NCBI GenBank assembly: GCA_003134555.1
Contig: PLBO01000151.1
Location: 1-64,000, forward strand
Origin: Actinomycetota bacterium
Lineage (GTDB): Bacteria; Actinomycetota; Acidimicrobiia; IMCC26256; PALSA-610
Length of the DNA: 64,000 nt
Direction: 5' to 3'
This document shows positions 16,506 through 26,946 of the stretch, in pieces. Under the pieces are notes generated by a model. It was not told where the DNA came from. It ran no database searches and saw nothing but the letters and a program-made list of their open reading frames with translations. Both the position numbers and the translations under genes were made by a program. Each line of letters starts with the position of its first letter. Within the stretch, counting starts at the first letter, position 1.

Positions 16506-17632
16506 GTGGTGACGGCTTCGAGACGCGGGCGATCCATGCGGGCCACGAGCCCGACCCGAGCACGGGCGCGATCGTGCCGCCCATCAGCCTCGCGACGACG
16601 TTCGCGCAGGACGCGGTGGGAAAGCACCGCGGCTACGAGTACTCGCGCAGCGGCAACCCGACGCGAACCGCGATGGAGACGTGTGTCGCCTCGCTGGAAG
16701 GCGCGCGGCACGGCCTCGCGTTCGCGAGCGGACTCGCCGCCGAAGATGCCATCCTGCGCACGCTCGACCCGGGTGACCACCTGATCATCCCGAACGACGC
16801 GTACGGGGGTACCTACCGGCTCGTCGCGCGTGTGCACGAGCGCCATGGGATCGCGTGGTCGGCGTGCGATCTGCGTGATCCGCGCGCGCTCGAGGCCGCG
16901 TGGCTCCCCGAGACCCGCATGGTGTGGATCGAGTCGCCCACGAACCCGATGCTCTCGATCGTCGACATCGCGGCGGCCGCGCACATCGCGCACGAGCGGC
17001 AGGCGCGGGTCATCGTCGACAACACGTTTGCCACGCCGTACCTGCAACAGCCGCTCGCGCTCGGGGCCGACGCTTCGGTGCACTCGTCGACGAAATATCT
17101 CGGCGGCCACTCCGATGTCGTAGGTGGATTCATCGCGGTGAACGCCGCCGAGCTCGCCGACGAATTGCGGTTCCTGCAGAACGCGATGGGCGCGGTGCCG
17201 TCACCCTTCGACTGCTATCTCGTGTCGAGGGGCGTGAAGACGCTCGCGGTGCGGATGCGCGAGCACTGCACCAATGCGCAGGCGATCGTCCGGATGCTGC
17301 GCGAGCACGACGCCGTCGCCAAGGTGATGTATCCCGACGAATCCGAGGTCGCGCGCCGTCAGATGCGCGACTTCGGGGGCATGGTGTCGTTCCTTGCGAA
17401 CGACGAGGATGCCGCGCTCGAGCTGGTCACGCGCACGCGTCTCTTCACGCTGGCCGAGTCTCTCGGTGCGGTGGAATCGCTCATCGAGCATCCCGCGCGC
17501 ATGACGCACGCGTCGGTCGCCGGCTCGCCGCTCGAGGTCGATCCCCGCCTCGTGCGCCTGTCCGTAGGCATCGAGTCGCAGGCCGACCTGCTCGCCGACC
17601 TGAAGCAAGCGCTCGACGCCGTCGCCGGGTAG
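16502..17632 (+). CDS. metB: cystathionine gamma-synthase / gamma-lyase
   Basis: A 376-residue Cys/Met-metabolism PLP enzyme. The N-terminus F-E-T-R-A-I-H-A-G is typical, the substrate loop Y-E-Y-S-R-S-G-N-P-T-R follows near 44-54, and the PLP lysine is in S-S-T-K-Y-L-G-G-H (K198). The sequence cannot decide between cystathionine gamma-synthase (toward methionine) and gamma-lyase (toward cysteine); the neighbouring cystathionine beta-synthase favours reverse transsulfuration to cysteine. The ATG overlaps the upstream stop (ATGA). The longer frame upstream lies inside the cbs gene and is not used. Confidence 0.88.
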   Translation: MSGDGFETRAIHAGHEPDPSTGAIVPPISLATTFAQDAVGKHRGYEYSRSGNPTRTAMETCVASLEGARHGLAFASGLAAEDAILRTLDPGDHLIIPNDAYGGTYRLVARVHERHGIAWSACDLRDPRALEAAWLPETRMVWIESPTNPMLSIVDIAAAAHIAHERQARVIVDNTFATPYLQQPLALGADASVHSSTKYLGGHSDVVGGFIAVNAAELADELRFLQNAMGAVPSPFDCYLVSRGVKTLAVRMREHCTNAQAIVRMLREHDAVAKVMYPDESEVARRQMRDFGGMVSFLANDEDAALELVTRTRLFTLAESLGAVESLIEHPARMTHASVAGSPLEVDPRLVRLSVGIESQADLLADLKQALDAVAG

Positions 17633-17638
17633 GCCAAC

Positions 17639-18373
17639 GTGGCCTACGTGTTCATCCACGGAGGCGGGTCGACCGCCCGGTTCTGGGATCGCCTGTTGCC
17701 CCATCTCGACCGGCCCGCGCTCGCCGTCGATTTGCCCGGGAGGAACGGCAAGCCGGCCGACTTTGCCACCTTGAGCGTCGACGACGAGGTGGCATCGGTC
17801 CTCGCGGATGTCGAAGCCGCCGACGCGGCAGAGCCGATCATCATCGTGGCGCACTCGTCGGGGGGACTCGTGGTGCCCGGAGTCGTCGCGGGCCTCGGCG
17901 ATCGCGTCGCGCACGTCGTGCTCAGTGCCGCGCTCGTGCCCGCGGAGGGCGGCCGTGGGATCGATTGCATGAAGCCGAGGCATCGCGATGGCCTCGTCGC
18001 CTCGGTCGAGCAGGCTCGTCGCGATGGCACGGTGATCGCGCTGCCGGGGCCGCCGGAAGATCCCGAGCCGTTCCGCTACACATACGGCGGCGATCCCCTC
18101 GACGACGACACTCTTGCCTTCGTGGTCGACCCCGTTCGGTGTGTCGCCGACACGGTGCACCACTATTTCCAGCCCGTCCATTGGTCGATCGCCGCACGCG
18201 TGCCGGTCACGTATCTGCTCAACACGCGCGATCGGCCGGTGGCATCCGACATGCAGGAGCAGATGGTGACGCACCTTCCTCGTGCCCCGCACGTGGTGCG
18301 TCTCGACTCCGGGCACATACCGGCCGTGACGGATCCCACAGACTTCGCGAGGCTGCTCGAGTCAGTGATCTGA
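17639..18373 (+). CDS. alpha/beta hydrolase
   Basis: A 244-residue alpha/beta hydrolase. The N-terminal oxyanion stretch is F-I-H-G-G-G-S, the nucleophile elbow is A-H-S-S-G-G with S73, and the acid and base probably lie in the last 50 residues (D-R-P-V-A and S-G-H-I-P, the histidine of the triad). It resembles the short salicylate-binding/hydroxynitrile lyase-like hydrolases. The substrate is unknown. GTG start 6 bases after metB; it is probably read from the same transcript. Its last 12 bases overlap the convergent acetyltransferase gene. Confidence 0.82.
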   Translation: MAYVFIHGGGSTARFWDRLLPHLDRPALAVDLPGRNGKPADFATLSVDDEVASVLADVEAADAAEPIIIVAHSSGGLVVPGVVAGLGDRVAHVVLSAALVPAEGGRGIDCMKPRHRDGLVASVEQARRDGTVIALPGPPEDPEPFRYTYGGDPLDDDTLAFVVDPVRCVADTVHHYFQPVHWSIAARVPVTYLLNTRDRPVASDMQEQMVTHLPRAPHVVRLDSGHIPAVTDPTDFARLLESVI

Positions 18374-18922
18374 GAGCGCGTCGAAGGCCGGCGGATACAC
18401 GAGGTGTCCTCGGAGCGACGCGTCGTAGTTGCGCAGGCGCATGATCTGCGCCGCTTCGGGTGGCGCCCAATCGGGAAGCGTGATGTGGATGCCGTGCGGC
18501 ACGGAATGCTCGAAGCCGAGGTGTCCGTAATACAACGGGCTGCCTTCCAGCACCACGAGCGGCTCCCCGTCGTCGTCGACGTGCGCGGTGACCGCGCGGA
18601 CGAGTGCCGACCCGATGCCTCGGCCGTGGAAGTCGGGCGCCACCGCGAGCGGCGAGAGGCATGCGATCCGATGCTCAGTGGCGTCGTCGCGGAGGGTTGC
18701 GTAGGTGACCATCACGTGACCGACTACGCGACCGCGAACTTCCGCAACCAGCGACCAATCCGGGACGAAGCTCGAAGACGCGCGGAGCGCCTCCACCAGC
18801 CGAGCTTCCGCGGGAGATCCGAACGCCGCCGCGACCACGTCCGCGATCGCCTCGCGGTCGTCGGGCCGCTCGGCGCGGATCGTCACGTCGCTCCCACTCC
18901 AATCGTCGCCCACGAGACGCAT
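18362..18922 (-). CDS. GNAT family N-acetyltransferase
   Basis: A 186-residue GNAT enzyme using acetyl-CoA. The acetyl-CoA loop is G-R-G-I-G-S-A-L (motif A, R/Q-x2-G-x-G/A) following L-A-V-A-P-D-F-H, and the later P-L-Y-Y-G-H-L-G-F matches the YhbS-like subgroup. Substrate unknown. The ATG at 18922 is chosen because GGAGGAG stands 6 bases upstream; an upstream ATG (19021) would add 33 residues of low quality. Convergent with the hydrolase and divergent from the sigma factor gene. Confidence 0.85.
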   Translation of the reverse strand: MRLVGDDWSGSDVTIRAERPDDREAIADVVAAAFGSPAEARLVEALRASSSFVPDWSLVAEVRGRVVGHVMVTYATLRDDATEHRIACLSPLAVAPDFHGRGIGSALVRAVTAHVDDDGEPLVVLEGSPLYYGHLGFEHSVPHGIHITLPDWAPPEAAQIMRLRNYDASLRGHLVYPPAFDALSDH

Positions 18923-18990
18923 GTTGACTCCTCCGATGCGGCGTTGCGAACGACTTTTCGCGTCCTCGACCGGAAATCTTGGTGAAGAAC

Positions 18991-19016
18991 GCAACCGGGA
19001 CGGGTTCTCACGCGTC
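18991..19016 (+). promoter_or_regulatory. possible ECF-type promoter upstream of the sigma factor gene
   Basis: GCAAC (18991-18995) and CGTC (19013-19016), 17 bases apart, resemble the -35/-10 of ECF sigma promoters. The predicted start of transcription, near 19023, would place GGAAGAG (19029-19035) before the GTG at 19044. If true the gene is autoregulated. Inference from pattern only. Confidence 0.3.
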
Positions 19017-19043
19017 ATCAAGTTGATGGAAGAGTCCGGGACC

Positions 19044-19562
19044 GTGACATTCGATCGACGGTTCGACGACTTCTATGTCTTCGACTACCCGAAGCTGATT
19101 TCCGCGCTTCGACTGGTGACGGGTGACGACGATGCCGCCCGCGACGCGGTCGACGAGGCTTGTGCTCGGGCGTGGGAGCGGTTGCGTCGCGGCCGTGAAA
19201 TCGATGTCTTGGCGGCCTGGGTTCGTGTGGTGGCGATCAACGGCGCACGGGGCGGTCTGCGGCGCCGCGCGGTAGAGCGACGAGCGCGCGCCCGGCTCGA
19301 GGCCCGTGCGATCCCAGCCGAGGCGGAGTCACTGGGTGGTGTTGCCGATGCGATGGACGTCCGCGCGGCACTCGCCGGCCTGCCGCGGAGGCAGCGAGAG
19401 ATCGTGGTTCTGTTCTATTTTCTGGACAAGAGCGTCGCGACTATCGCGCGCGAGCTGAACGTCGCCGAAGGCACGGTCAAAGCCGCGCTGCATCGCGCCC
19501 GCGCGTTGCTCGCGGAGCTGCTCACCGAACGTCCGGCCCGACCACACGAGGCGCAGACATGA
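19044..19562 (+). CDS. RNA polymerase ECF sigma factor
   Basis: A 172-residue sigma-70 family factor of the extracytoplasmic-function type, with region 2 (D-Y-P-K-L-I-S-A-L-R-L-V-T-G, then D-A-V-D-E-A-C-A-R-A-W) in the first half and region 4 (L-P-R-R-Q-R-E-I-V-V-L-F-Y-F, then helix-turn-helix with G-T-V-K-A-A-L-H-R-A) in the second; no region 3. It directs RNA polymerase to a stress or signal regulon. The GTG at 19044 has GGAAGAG upstream; an in-frame ATG at 19026 is the alternative. The next gene starts inside its stop (ATGA) and encodes a membrane protein in the position where an anti-sigma factor is expected. Confidence 0.87.
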   Translation: MTFDRRFDDFYVFDYPKLISALRLVTGDDDAARDAVDEACARAWERLRRGREIDVLAAWVRVVAINGARGGLRRRAVERRARARLEARAIPAEAESLGGVADAMDVRAALAGLPRRQREIVVLFYFLDKSVATIARELNVAEGTVKAALHRARALLAELLTERPARPHEAQT

Positions 19563-20107
19563 CTGACACCGATGAACTCGATCGCATCTGGCGCGAGGGC
19601 TTGGGGCACCTCGCGGCACCGACGACGCCGATTTCCGACCCCGCTTCCGCGGTGGGCGCACGAATGCGGCGGCGACACCAGTCGCGCGTCGCCGTGCTCG
19701 CGACCGCGACCGTCGTTCTCGCCGCCTCGATATTCGGAGTCGTCCTGACGAGTCGACGCTCCACTGAAACGGTTGTGCACACCGGTCCGGTGATCTTTCC
19801 CCGACCATTGGTGGTCAACGTCGTCGACGCGGCCCGCGGCAACCTCACCATTTCGTTCCCTGGGCGGAAGGTGTCCGGGTCACCTCCTCAGGTGAACCTT
19901 CCGGCCGGCCTCATCCAGTTCGACATCGCAACCCTCACCGCCGGCCACTCACTCGCAATCGACGGGGTTCCGGGCTTCGCCGCCACGCCGCAGACGGTCG
20001 GCACCGTCATCCGTACCGTGCAACTCCGGCCCGGCGTCTACGCATTGCACTGCGTGGTTCCCGGACACACCGAGGCGGGCGAAGAAATACTCCTCGACGT
20101 CGGCTGA
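19559..20107 (+). CDS. membrane-anchored cupredoxin, putative anti-sigma partner
   Basis: A 182-residue protein. Residues 1-42 are cytoplasmic, 43-64 form one transmembrane helix, and about 80-182 lie outside. The outer part reads as a cupredoxin: H130 in A-G-H-S-L, and the C-terminal loop C165-V-V-P-G-H170-T-E-A-G-E175. In blue copper proteins with this loop (C-x4-H-x4-M) the last position is the axial methionine; here it is glutamate. The start overlaps the stop of the ECF sigma gene by four bases. By position, topology and size it may be the anti-sigma factor, with the cupredoxin as the sensor, but the short cytoplasmic part lacks the zinc motif H-x3-C-x2-C. Function is inferred. Confidence 0.68.
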   Translation: MTDTDELDRIWREGLGHLAAPTTPISDPASAVGARMRRRHQSRVAVLATATVVLAASIFGVVLTSRRSTETVVHTGPVIFPRPLVVNVVDAARGNLTISFPGRKVSGSPPQVNLPAGLIQFDIATLTAGHSLAIDGVPGFAATPQTVGTVIRTVQLRPGVYALHCVVPGHTEAGEEILLDVG

Positions 20108-20112
20108 CCCGG

Positions 20113-20895
20113 CTACGGGAACGTCTGACCGATCAACCGGCGCTGCTTGAGTTGCGCCTTCGCGTAGTCCTTGTTCATGAGCGCGATGAAGTCGATCGAG
20201 ATCGACTTCGGGCACGCGGCCTCGCACTCCCGGTGGTTCGTGCACGAACCGAAGTAGGTCTCCATCGACTCGACCATGTTGACGGTGCGGTCCCAGCGCT
20301 CGGCCTGACCCTGCGGCAACAGGTTGAGATGCTGCATCTTGGCCGAGGTGAACAGCTGGGCCGCACCGTTCGGGCACGCGGCCACGCACGCGCCGCAGCC
20401 GATGCACGCGGCGGCGTCCATCGCCGCGTCGGCGACCGGCTTGGGGATCGGGATCAGGTTCCCGTCAGGTGCGCCGCCGGTTCCGACGCTCACGTAGCCG
20501 CCGGACTCGATGATGCGGTCGAACGCGGTGCGGTCGACGATGAGGTCCTTGACGAGCGGGAAGCCGGCGGCGCGCCACGGTTCGATCGTGAGGTGGTCGC
20601 CGTCGCGGAATTTGCGCATGTGCAGCTGGCATGTCGCGGTGGCGCGCTCCGGTCCGTGCGCCTGCCCGTTGATCATGAACCCGCACGCTCCGCAGATTCC
20701 TTCGCGGCAGTCGTGGTCGAAAGCGATCGGCTCCTTGCCGTCGTGCATCAGGCGCTCGTTCACGACGTCGAGCATCTCGAGGAACGACATGTCGGGGCTC
20801 ACGCCCGGAACGTCGTAGGTCTCGAACCCCCCGCCGGCATCGGCCGAGGCCTGGCGCCACACGGTCAGCGTGATGCGCATAGATGCGTTGCTCAT
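20113..20895 (-). CDS. sdhB: succinate dehydrogenase iron-sulfur subunit
   Basis: A 260-residue subunit carrying electrons from the flavin to quinone. The [2Fe-2S] ligands are C63, C68, C71 and C89 (C-R-E-G-I-C-G-A-C). The ferredoxin-like half has [12 protein letters not shown] near 163-174 for the [4Fe-4S] cluster, then [12 protein letters not shown] for the [3Fe-4S] cluster. The ATG at 20895 follows AGAGGTTC and lies 8 bases after sdhA. A longer frame upstream overlaps sdhA. Last gene of sdhCAB; convergent with the cupredoxin gene 5 bases away. Confidence 0.93.
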   Translation of the reverse strand: MSNASMRITLTVWRQASADAGGGFETYDVPGVSPDMSFLEMLDVVNERLMHDGKEPIAFDHDCREGICGACGFMINGQAHGPERATATCQLHMRKFRDGDHLTIEPWRAAGFPLVKDLIVDRTAFDRIIESGGYVSVGTGGAPDGNLIPIPKPVADAAMDAAACIGCGACVAACPNGAAQLFTSAKMQHLNLLPQGQAERWDRTVNMVESMETYFGSCTNHRECEAACPKSISIDFIALMNKDYAKAQLKQRRLIGQTFP

Positions 20896-20903
20896 CTGAA
20901 CCT

Positions 20904-22822
<1,919 letters not shown>

Positions 22823-22826
<4 letters not shown>

Positions 22827-23635
22827 GCCTTGCACGGTGCGGTCGTGGGCTCGGTGTGCGGACACTGCAGGTCGACCACGTGGAGCTGGATCAGGATCGG
22901 GAAGCTGAGATTGCCGACGAGGATCAGTCCGGCGAACGCGGTTGCAAACGATCGGCGCAGCTTGTTGATACGCGGATTGTTGATGCCCATGCTCTGGAAC
23001 ATCGACCAGGCGCCGTGGTACAGGTGGAATGCCAGCGCGATGTTCGCAACCGCGTAGGCGAGCGCGACGACGGGTCGCTGCAGGCTGTAGACGAGGTTGT
23101 TGTAGGGATCACCGCGCACCCACTCGGAGTTGGCCGTTCCCCACGTGAGATCCATGAGGTGGAACACGAGGTAGAGCAGCACGATGATGCCGGTCCACCT
23201 CATGGTGCGTGACGCGAAATCGGCGGCGACATAGTCGCGTCTCGACTGATACTGCTGCGGCCGCGCTTTGCGGTTGATCATCGTCAAGCTGTACGCGGAA
23301 TGGAGATGCAGCACGAAGGCGACGAACAGACCCGATCGAAGCGTCCAGAGCAAGACGGTGCGCGGGAGCAGGTGGCCGGGCATGTCGCGCAGCGCCTCGC
23401 CGTAGAGGTTGATCTCCTCTTTGGAGAGGTAGAGCTTCAGGTTGCCGATCAGGTGGAACACCACGAAGCCCATGAGCATCAGGCCGGTGACGGCCATGAC
23501 CCATTTCTTGCCGACCGACGACCGGTAGAACCGCAGTATGGGCGGGCCGTTCGGCACGAGCTTGCGAATCGGCCGGGCCGGGGTGACCGGCGGCGTCTTC
23601 ACCGGCTTGGTCGGCGGGGTTGCTGTGGTCGCCAT
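22823..23635 (-). CDS. sdhC: succinate dehydrogenase cytochrome b subunit (b558 type)
   Basis: A 270-residue membrane anchor with five hydrophobic helices. After a Pro/Thr-rich 35-residue tail comes [15 protein letters not shown], the usual start of the b558 family; the conserved histidines in F-H-L-I-G-N, L-H-L-H-S-A, V-F-H-L-M-D and L-Y-H-G-A-W are candidate ligands for two haems. It replaces separate SdhC and SdhD subunits. The ATG at 23635 is used; a TTG nine bases upstream is possible. The -10 element TAGAGT (near 23678-23673) lies about 37 bases upstream, so this operon has a leader, unlike its divergent neighbour. Confidence 0.9.
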
Positions 23636-23718
23636 TGTCTCCAACTCGGACTCGTGAGCTTGTGAATCGGACTCTACGCTGCACTGTGGAAACGGCGACG
23701 AATCGTGCGGGGATTCAC

Positions 23719-24819
23719 ATGCGAGTCATAGAGGTGTTGGAACAGGGGATTTCGGACGGCACCCATATCGGCGCCCAGGTGTACGTGTCGCGCGACGGCG
23801 AGGTCGTCGCCGACTGCGCACTGGGCGACGCGCGCGCGGGCGTACCGATGACGACGGGCACGCTCATGAACTGGTTCTCGATGACGAAGGCCGTGACGGC
23901 GGTCGCGGTCGCGCAGCAGTGGGAGGCCGGCGCGCTCGACGTCGATGCCGCCGCGGCGCGCTACGTGCCCGAGTTCGGCGCGAACGGCAAGCACGAGATC
24001 ACGCTTCGCCACCTTCTCACCCACACGGCCGGTATCGCGAACGCCGACGGCATGCTGCAGGGCCAGGCGTGGCGAGAGTCACACGCCGAGAACCTCGCGC
24101 GCATCTACGCCGCCGCGCCGGAGTACCCGCCGGGCACGCGCGCCGGATACCACGCGGCCGCGGGCATGACGGTGCTCGGTGAAGTCGTCGCGCGCGTGAG
24201 TGGCGTGCCCTACGAGCGATACGTGCGGGAGCGCATCTTCGAACCGGTCGGCGCGCACGATTGCTGGGTGGGCATGCCCGAGGAGCGGTACGAGGCGTAC
24301 GGCGACCGGATCGGATTCATGCACGCCACGTCGGGCGACGGCGCGCGGCCGGTACCGAGGATCAACTCCGCCCGTTCGGCGGCCACGCCCATGCCCGGCG
24401 CGGGCGGACGTGGACCGATGAATCAGCTGGGTCGCGTGTACGAGGCGCTGGCGCGCGGCGGCGCGCCACTGGTGTCGCCGGTCACCCTCGCCGCGATCTC
24501 GGCGCGCCACCGAACCGAGATGCTCGACGAGACGTTCGGCATCGTCGTCGACTGGGGGCTCGGCCTCGCGGTCGACACGTCGGCGATGGGTCGCCACTGT
24601 TCGCGGCGCACGTTCGGTCACGGCGGCCACCTCTCTTCCGTCGCGTTCTGCGATCCCGAGCAGCGCCTGGTCGTTGCCGTCGTGTGCAACGGGATGCCCG
24701 ACCGCGACCGTCACTATCGACGCCTCGACGCGATCAGCAGCGCGGTTTACGTCGACCTCGGCCTGGCCGGGCCCGACGATCCGGGCCGCGCCAAACCCTT
24801 CCCGACCGCCGGTCTCTGA
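23719..24819 (+). CDS. serine hydrolase, class C beta-lactamase fold
   Basis: A 366-residue penicillin-binding-protein-like hydrolase. The catalytic S-x2-K is S54-M-T-K57, the tyrosine of the Y-x-A/N motif is about Y143 (G-Y-H-A-A-A-G), and the third motif is H-G-G near 301 (F-G-H-G-G-H-L-S-S). There is no signal peptide, so it is probably a cytoplasmic esterase or peptidase rather than a beta-lactamase, as for many members of this family. The ATG at 23719 follows GGGGATT. A GTG at 23686, 5 bases after TACGCT, is a leaderless alternative adding 11 residues. Confidence 0.85.
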   Translation: MRVIEVLEQGISDGTHIGAQVYVSRDGEVVADCALGDARAGVPMTTGTLMNWFSMTKAVTAVAVAQQWEAGALDVDAAAARYVPEFGANGKHEITLRHLLTHTAGIANADGMLQGQAWRESHAENLARIYAAAPEYPPGTRAGYHAAAGMTVLGEVVARVSGVPYERYVRERIFEPVGAHDCWVGMPEERYEAYGDRIGFMHATSGDGARPVPRINSARSAATPMPGAGGRGPMNQLGRVYEALARGGAPLVSPVTLAAISARHRTEMLDETFGIVVDWGLGLAVDTSAMGRHCSRRTFGHGGHLSSVAFCDPEQRLVVAVVCNGMPDRDRHYRRLDAISSAVYVDLGLAGPDDPGRAKPFPTAGL

Positions 24820-24827
24820 GTCGACCC

Positions 24828-26921
24828 CTACCGGGCGCGTCCGACTTCGACGATGACGAGCGGGTAGCGGTTCGCGACGCGTCCGACCTCGGGATGGGTG
24901 AGCACGACCTCCACGTCGACTGCGTCGTCGAGGTCGGCGGTGCCGACGAACACCACCGCGTCGGCATCGATGTCGCCGCGCCAGTGCCGCGCCCGACCGT
25001 CGACTGCGACCACGACGTCGGCGTCGACGATCGCGCGGTGGCTGTCGTTCGCCACGTGCACGTTGCCGGTACGCGGATCGACCATGGCGAGGACCGGCCG
25101 GCACGCATCGCGCACCGCGCCGTACGCGCGCTTGGGAACGCGGTTGTGGTCGAGCAGCCCGAAACCGACGGCGGGCGATGGATCGGCCAGGCAGAACACC
25201 GCGAAACCGCCGCACGGTGTGGCCTTGCAACGCCGCAGGTCTTCGATCTGTAGCTGCAGGAGTGCGGCCTGGTAGGCCTGCGTGGCGTCGCACCACTCGT
25301 CGAACGACTTCGCGTCGGCGACCGGAACATGGGTGTCGAACGCGCGCCGTTCGATCCCGTGGTGCTCGGCGAGATCGTCCCAGGCCAACTGGGGCCAGAG
25401 CTCGGGGCGCATCCATTCCGCCGACTCCGGGACCGACTGCGCGCCGAAGGCCGACACGAAGCGGCCGAGGCGCGGCACCGCCCGGATGGCGGGACCCAGA
25501 CCGGCGAGCGTGCCGTGCCGCCAGCCGAACCAGAGGTGCGAGTCGTCGCCCGCGCCCGAGCTCCGGATGACCGGCCGGGTTCCGTCGCATCGTGCGATCG
25601 CGTGCGCCGTCGACCGATCGAGTACCTCCTTGCCCCAGGTCGGAACCGTCGCGTTCGCGATGGCGCGCGCGGGTGCGTCGTCGCCGAGCGGCGCGTCGTG
25701 CGCGCACCACACGACGATCGACGGGTGGTGCCCCAGCAGCTCGACCATCGCGCGCGCCTGGCGCGCTGCCTGGCGGCGCACGCCGCGCGCGTACCCGCCT
25801 TCCATCGGGAAGTCCTGCCACAGGAGGAGTCCCGTCTCGTCCGCGGCGTCGTACAACGCGGGCGGCGCGACGTGCGTGTGCACGCGGAGGAGGTCGAGAT
25901 GCGCGTCGATGGCGCTCGCGACGTCGGCGCGGATCAGCTCGTCGTCGGCGTGGCCGAGGAGCGCGCGTGCCGGTGCGTAGCCGGCACCCTTCAGGAACAC
26001 CGATTCGCCGTTGACCAAGAACGTCGATCCCTGCCGCCGCACGTCTCGAAACGCGACGCGTTCCGCGAACCCGTCGCTCGGAACGCCGTCGACCTCGACG
26101 TCGAGCTCCAAGCTGCACAGCAGCTGCGGGCCGAGCGCACGCGGCCACCAGCGCGGTGGGTCGTCGACGGTCAAGGTCCACGCGAGCTCGTTGGTACCGG
26201 CCGCGAGGGTCACTGCCCTCCACGCGTCGAGCAACACCTCATGGGCCGGCCCGCGTACGACGGCGTGCAGGCGAGCCTCCCGGGGCTCGGTGGCCGCGTC
26301 GAGCGTTACATGGCACGCGAGCCGGCCGCGCTCGGCGGACGCGTCGACGCAGAGCACACGGGCGCGATCGATGCGGACCGGGCCCGACGACGCGAGCCGG
26401 ACCGGCTGCCAGATCCCGCCCGGGTTCAGCGACCGGTCGAACAGCGGCGACTGCCAGTAGCCGCCCGTGATCGTTCGCTTCGCGTTCCGGTCGCGCTGCG
26501 GCGGGCACGCGACCTCGATCGCGAGCACGTGTTCGTCGCGCTCGCTCAGCCTTTTGGTGACCTCGAACGCGTGCCGCGCGAAGTATCCCTCCGTCGCCCC
26601 GAGGTACTCGCCGTCGAGCCACGCGTCGCCGTAGTAGAAGATGCCGTCGAGCTCGAGGAACCAACGCCGCCGGTCGTGCGGTCCGGCGACTGCGGCCGGA
26701 TTGGCCATCGGGTGGGTGAAGGGCCGGCGGTAGAGCAGCGGTCCGTCGTGGTCGGCGAACGCGCGCTCCGCGCGCCAGTGGTGCGGCACGGAGACGCGCG
26801 CCCACGAGCGGTCGTCGCAGTCGGGCTCCGCAAAGGTTTTCGCAAGATCCGGTTCGGAAACATGCGCGCGCCATTCACCGCAGAGGCTCACTAGCTCGGA
26901 AGCGCGCGACTGACGGCTCAC
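24828..26921 (-). CDS. glycoside hydrolase family 2-like protein lacking catalytic glutamates
   Basis: A 697-residue protein with the domain order of GH2 beta-mannosidases/beta-galactosidases: N-terminal jelly roll (G-E-W near 14, W-L-D-G-E-Y-L-G-A-T near 105), immunoglobulin-like domain, TIM barrel (L-L-R-V-H-T-H, L-L-L-W-Q-D-F-P) and a short C-terminal domain. At the acid/base site the family has N-E after H-P-S-I-V-V-W; here it is D409-A410 (W-C-A-H-D-A-P). At the nucleophile site the family has S-E-F/Y-G; here it is S-A491-F-G. Both glutamates are therefore missing, so hydrolysis is unlikely; it may bind sugar. GTG start 8 bases after TACGCT (leaderless); an ATG at 26948 is possible. Confidence 0.8.
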   Translation of the reverse strand: MSRQSRASELVSLCGEWRAHVSEPDLAKTFAEPDCDDRSWARVSVPHHWRAERAFADHDGPLLYRRPFTHPMANPAAVAGPHDRRRWFLELDGIFYYGDAWLDGEYLGATEGYFARHAFEVTKRLSERDEHVLAIEVACPPQRDRNAKRTITGGYWQSPLFDRSLNPGGIWQPVRLASSGPVRIDRARVLCVDASAERGRLACHVTLDAATEPREARLHAVVRGPAHEVLLDAWRAVTLAAGTNELAWTLTVDDPPRWWPRALGPQLLCSLELDVEVDGVPSDGFAERVAFRDVRRQGSTFLVNGESVFLKGAGYAPARALLGHADDELIRADVASAIDAHLDLLRVHTHVAPPALYDAADETGLLLWQDFPMEGGYARGVRRQAARQARAMVELLGHHPSIVVWCAHDAPLGDDAPARAIANATVPTWGKEVLDRSTAHAIARCDGTRPVIRSSGAGDDSHLWFGWRHGTLAGLGPAIRAVPRLGRFVSAFGAQSVPESAEWMRPELWPQLAWDDLAEHHGIERRAFDTHVPVADAKSFDEWCDATQAYQAALLQLQIEDLRRCKATPCGGFAVFCLADPSPAVGFGLLDHNRVPKRAYGAVRDACRPVLAMVDPRTGNVHVANDSHRAIVDADVVVAVDGRARHWRGDIDADAVVFVGTADLDDAVDVEVVLTHPEVGRVANRYPLVIVEVGRAR

Positions 26922-26929
26922 CGGGCCCC

Positions 26930-26939
26930 AGCGTATGCT
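26930..26939. promoter_or_regulatory. overlapping bidirectional leaderless -10 elements
   Basis: The ten bases AGCGTATGCT carry TATGCT on the plus strand (26934-26939), 7 bases before the ATG at 26947, and TACGCT on the minus strand (26935-26930), 8 bases before the GTG at 26921. The two hexamers share the central TA. Confidence 0.55.
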
Positions 26940-26946
26940 CGCCGCC

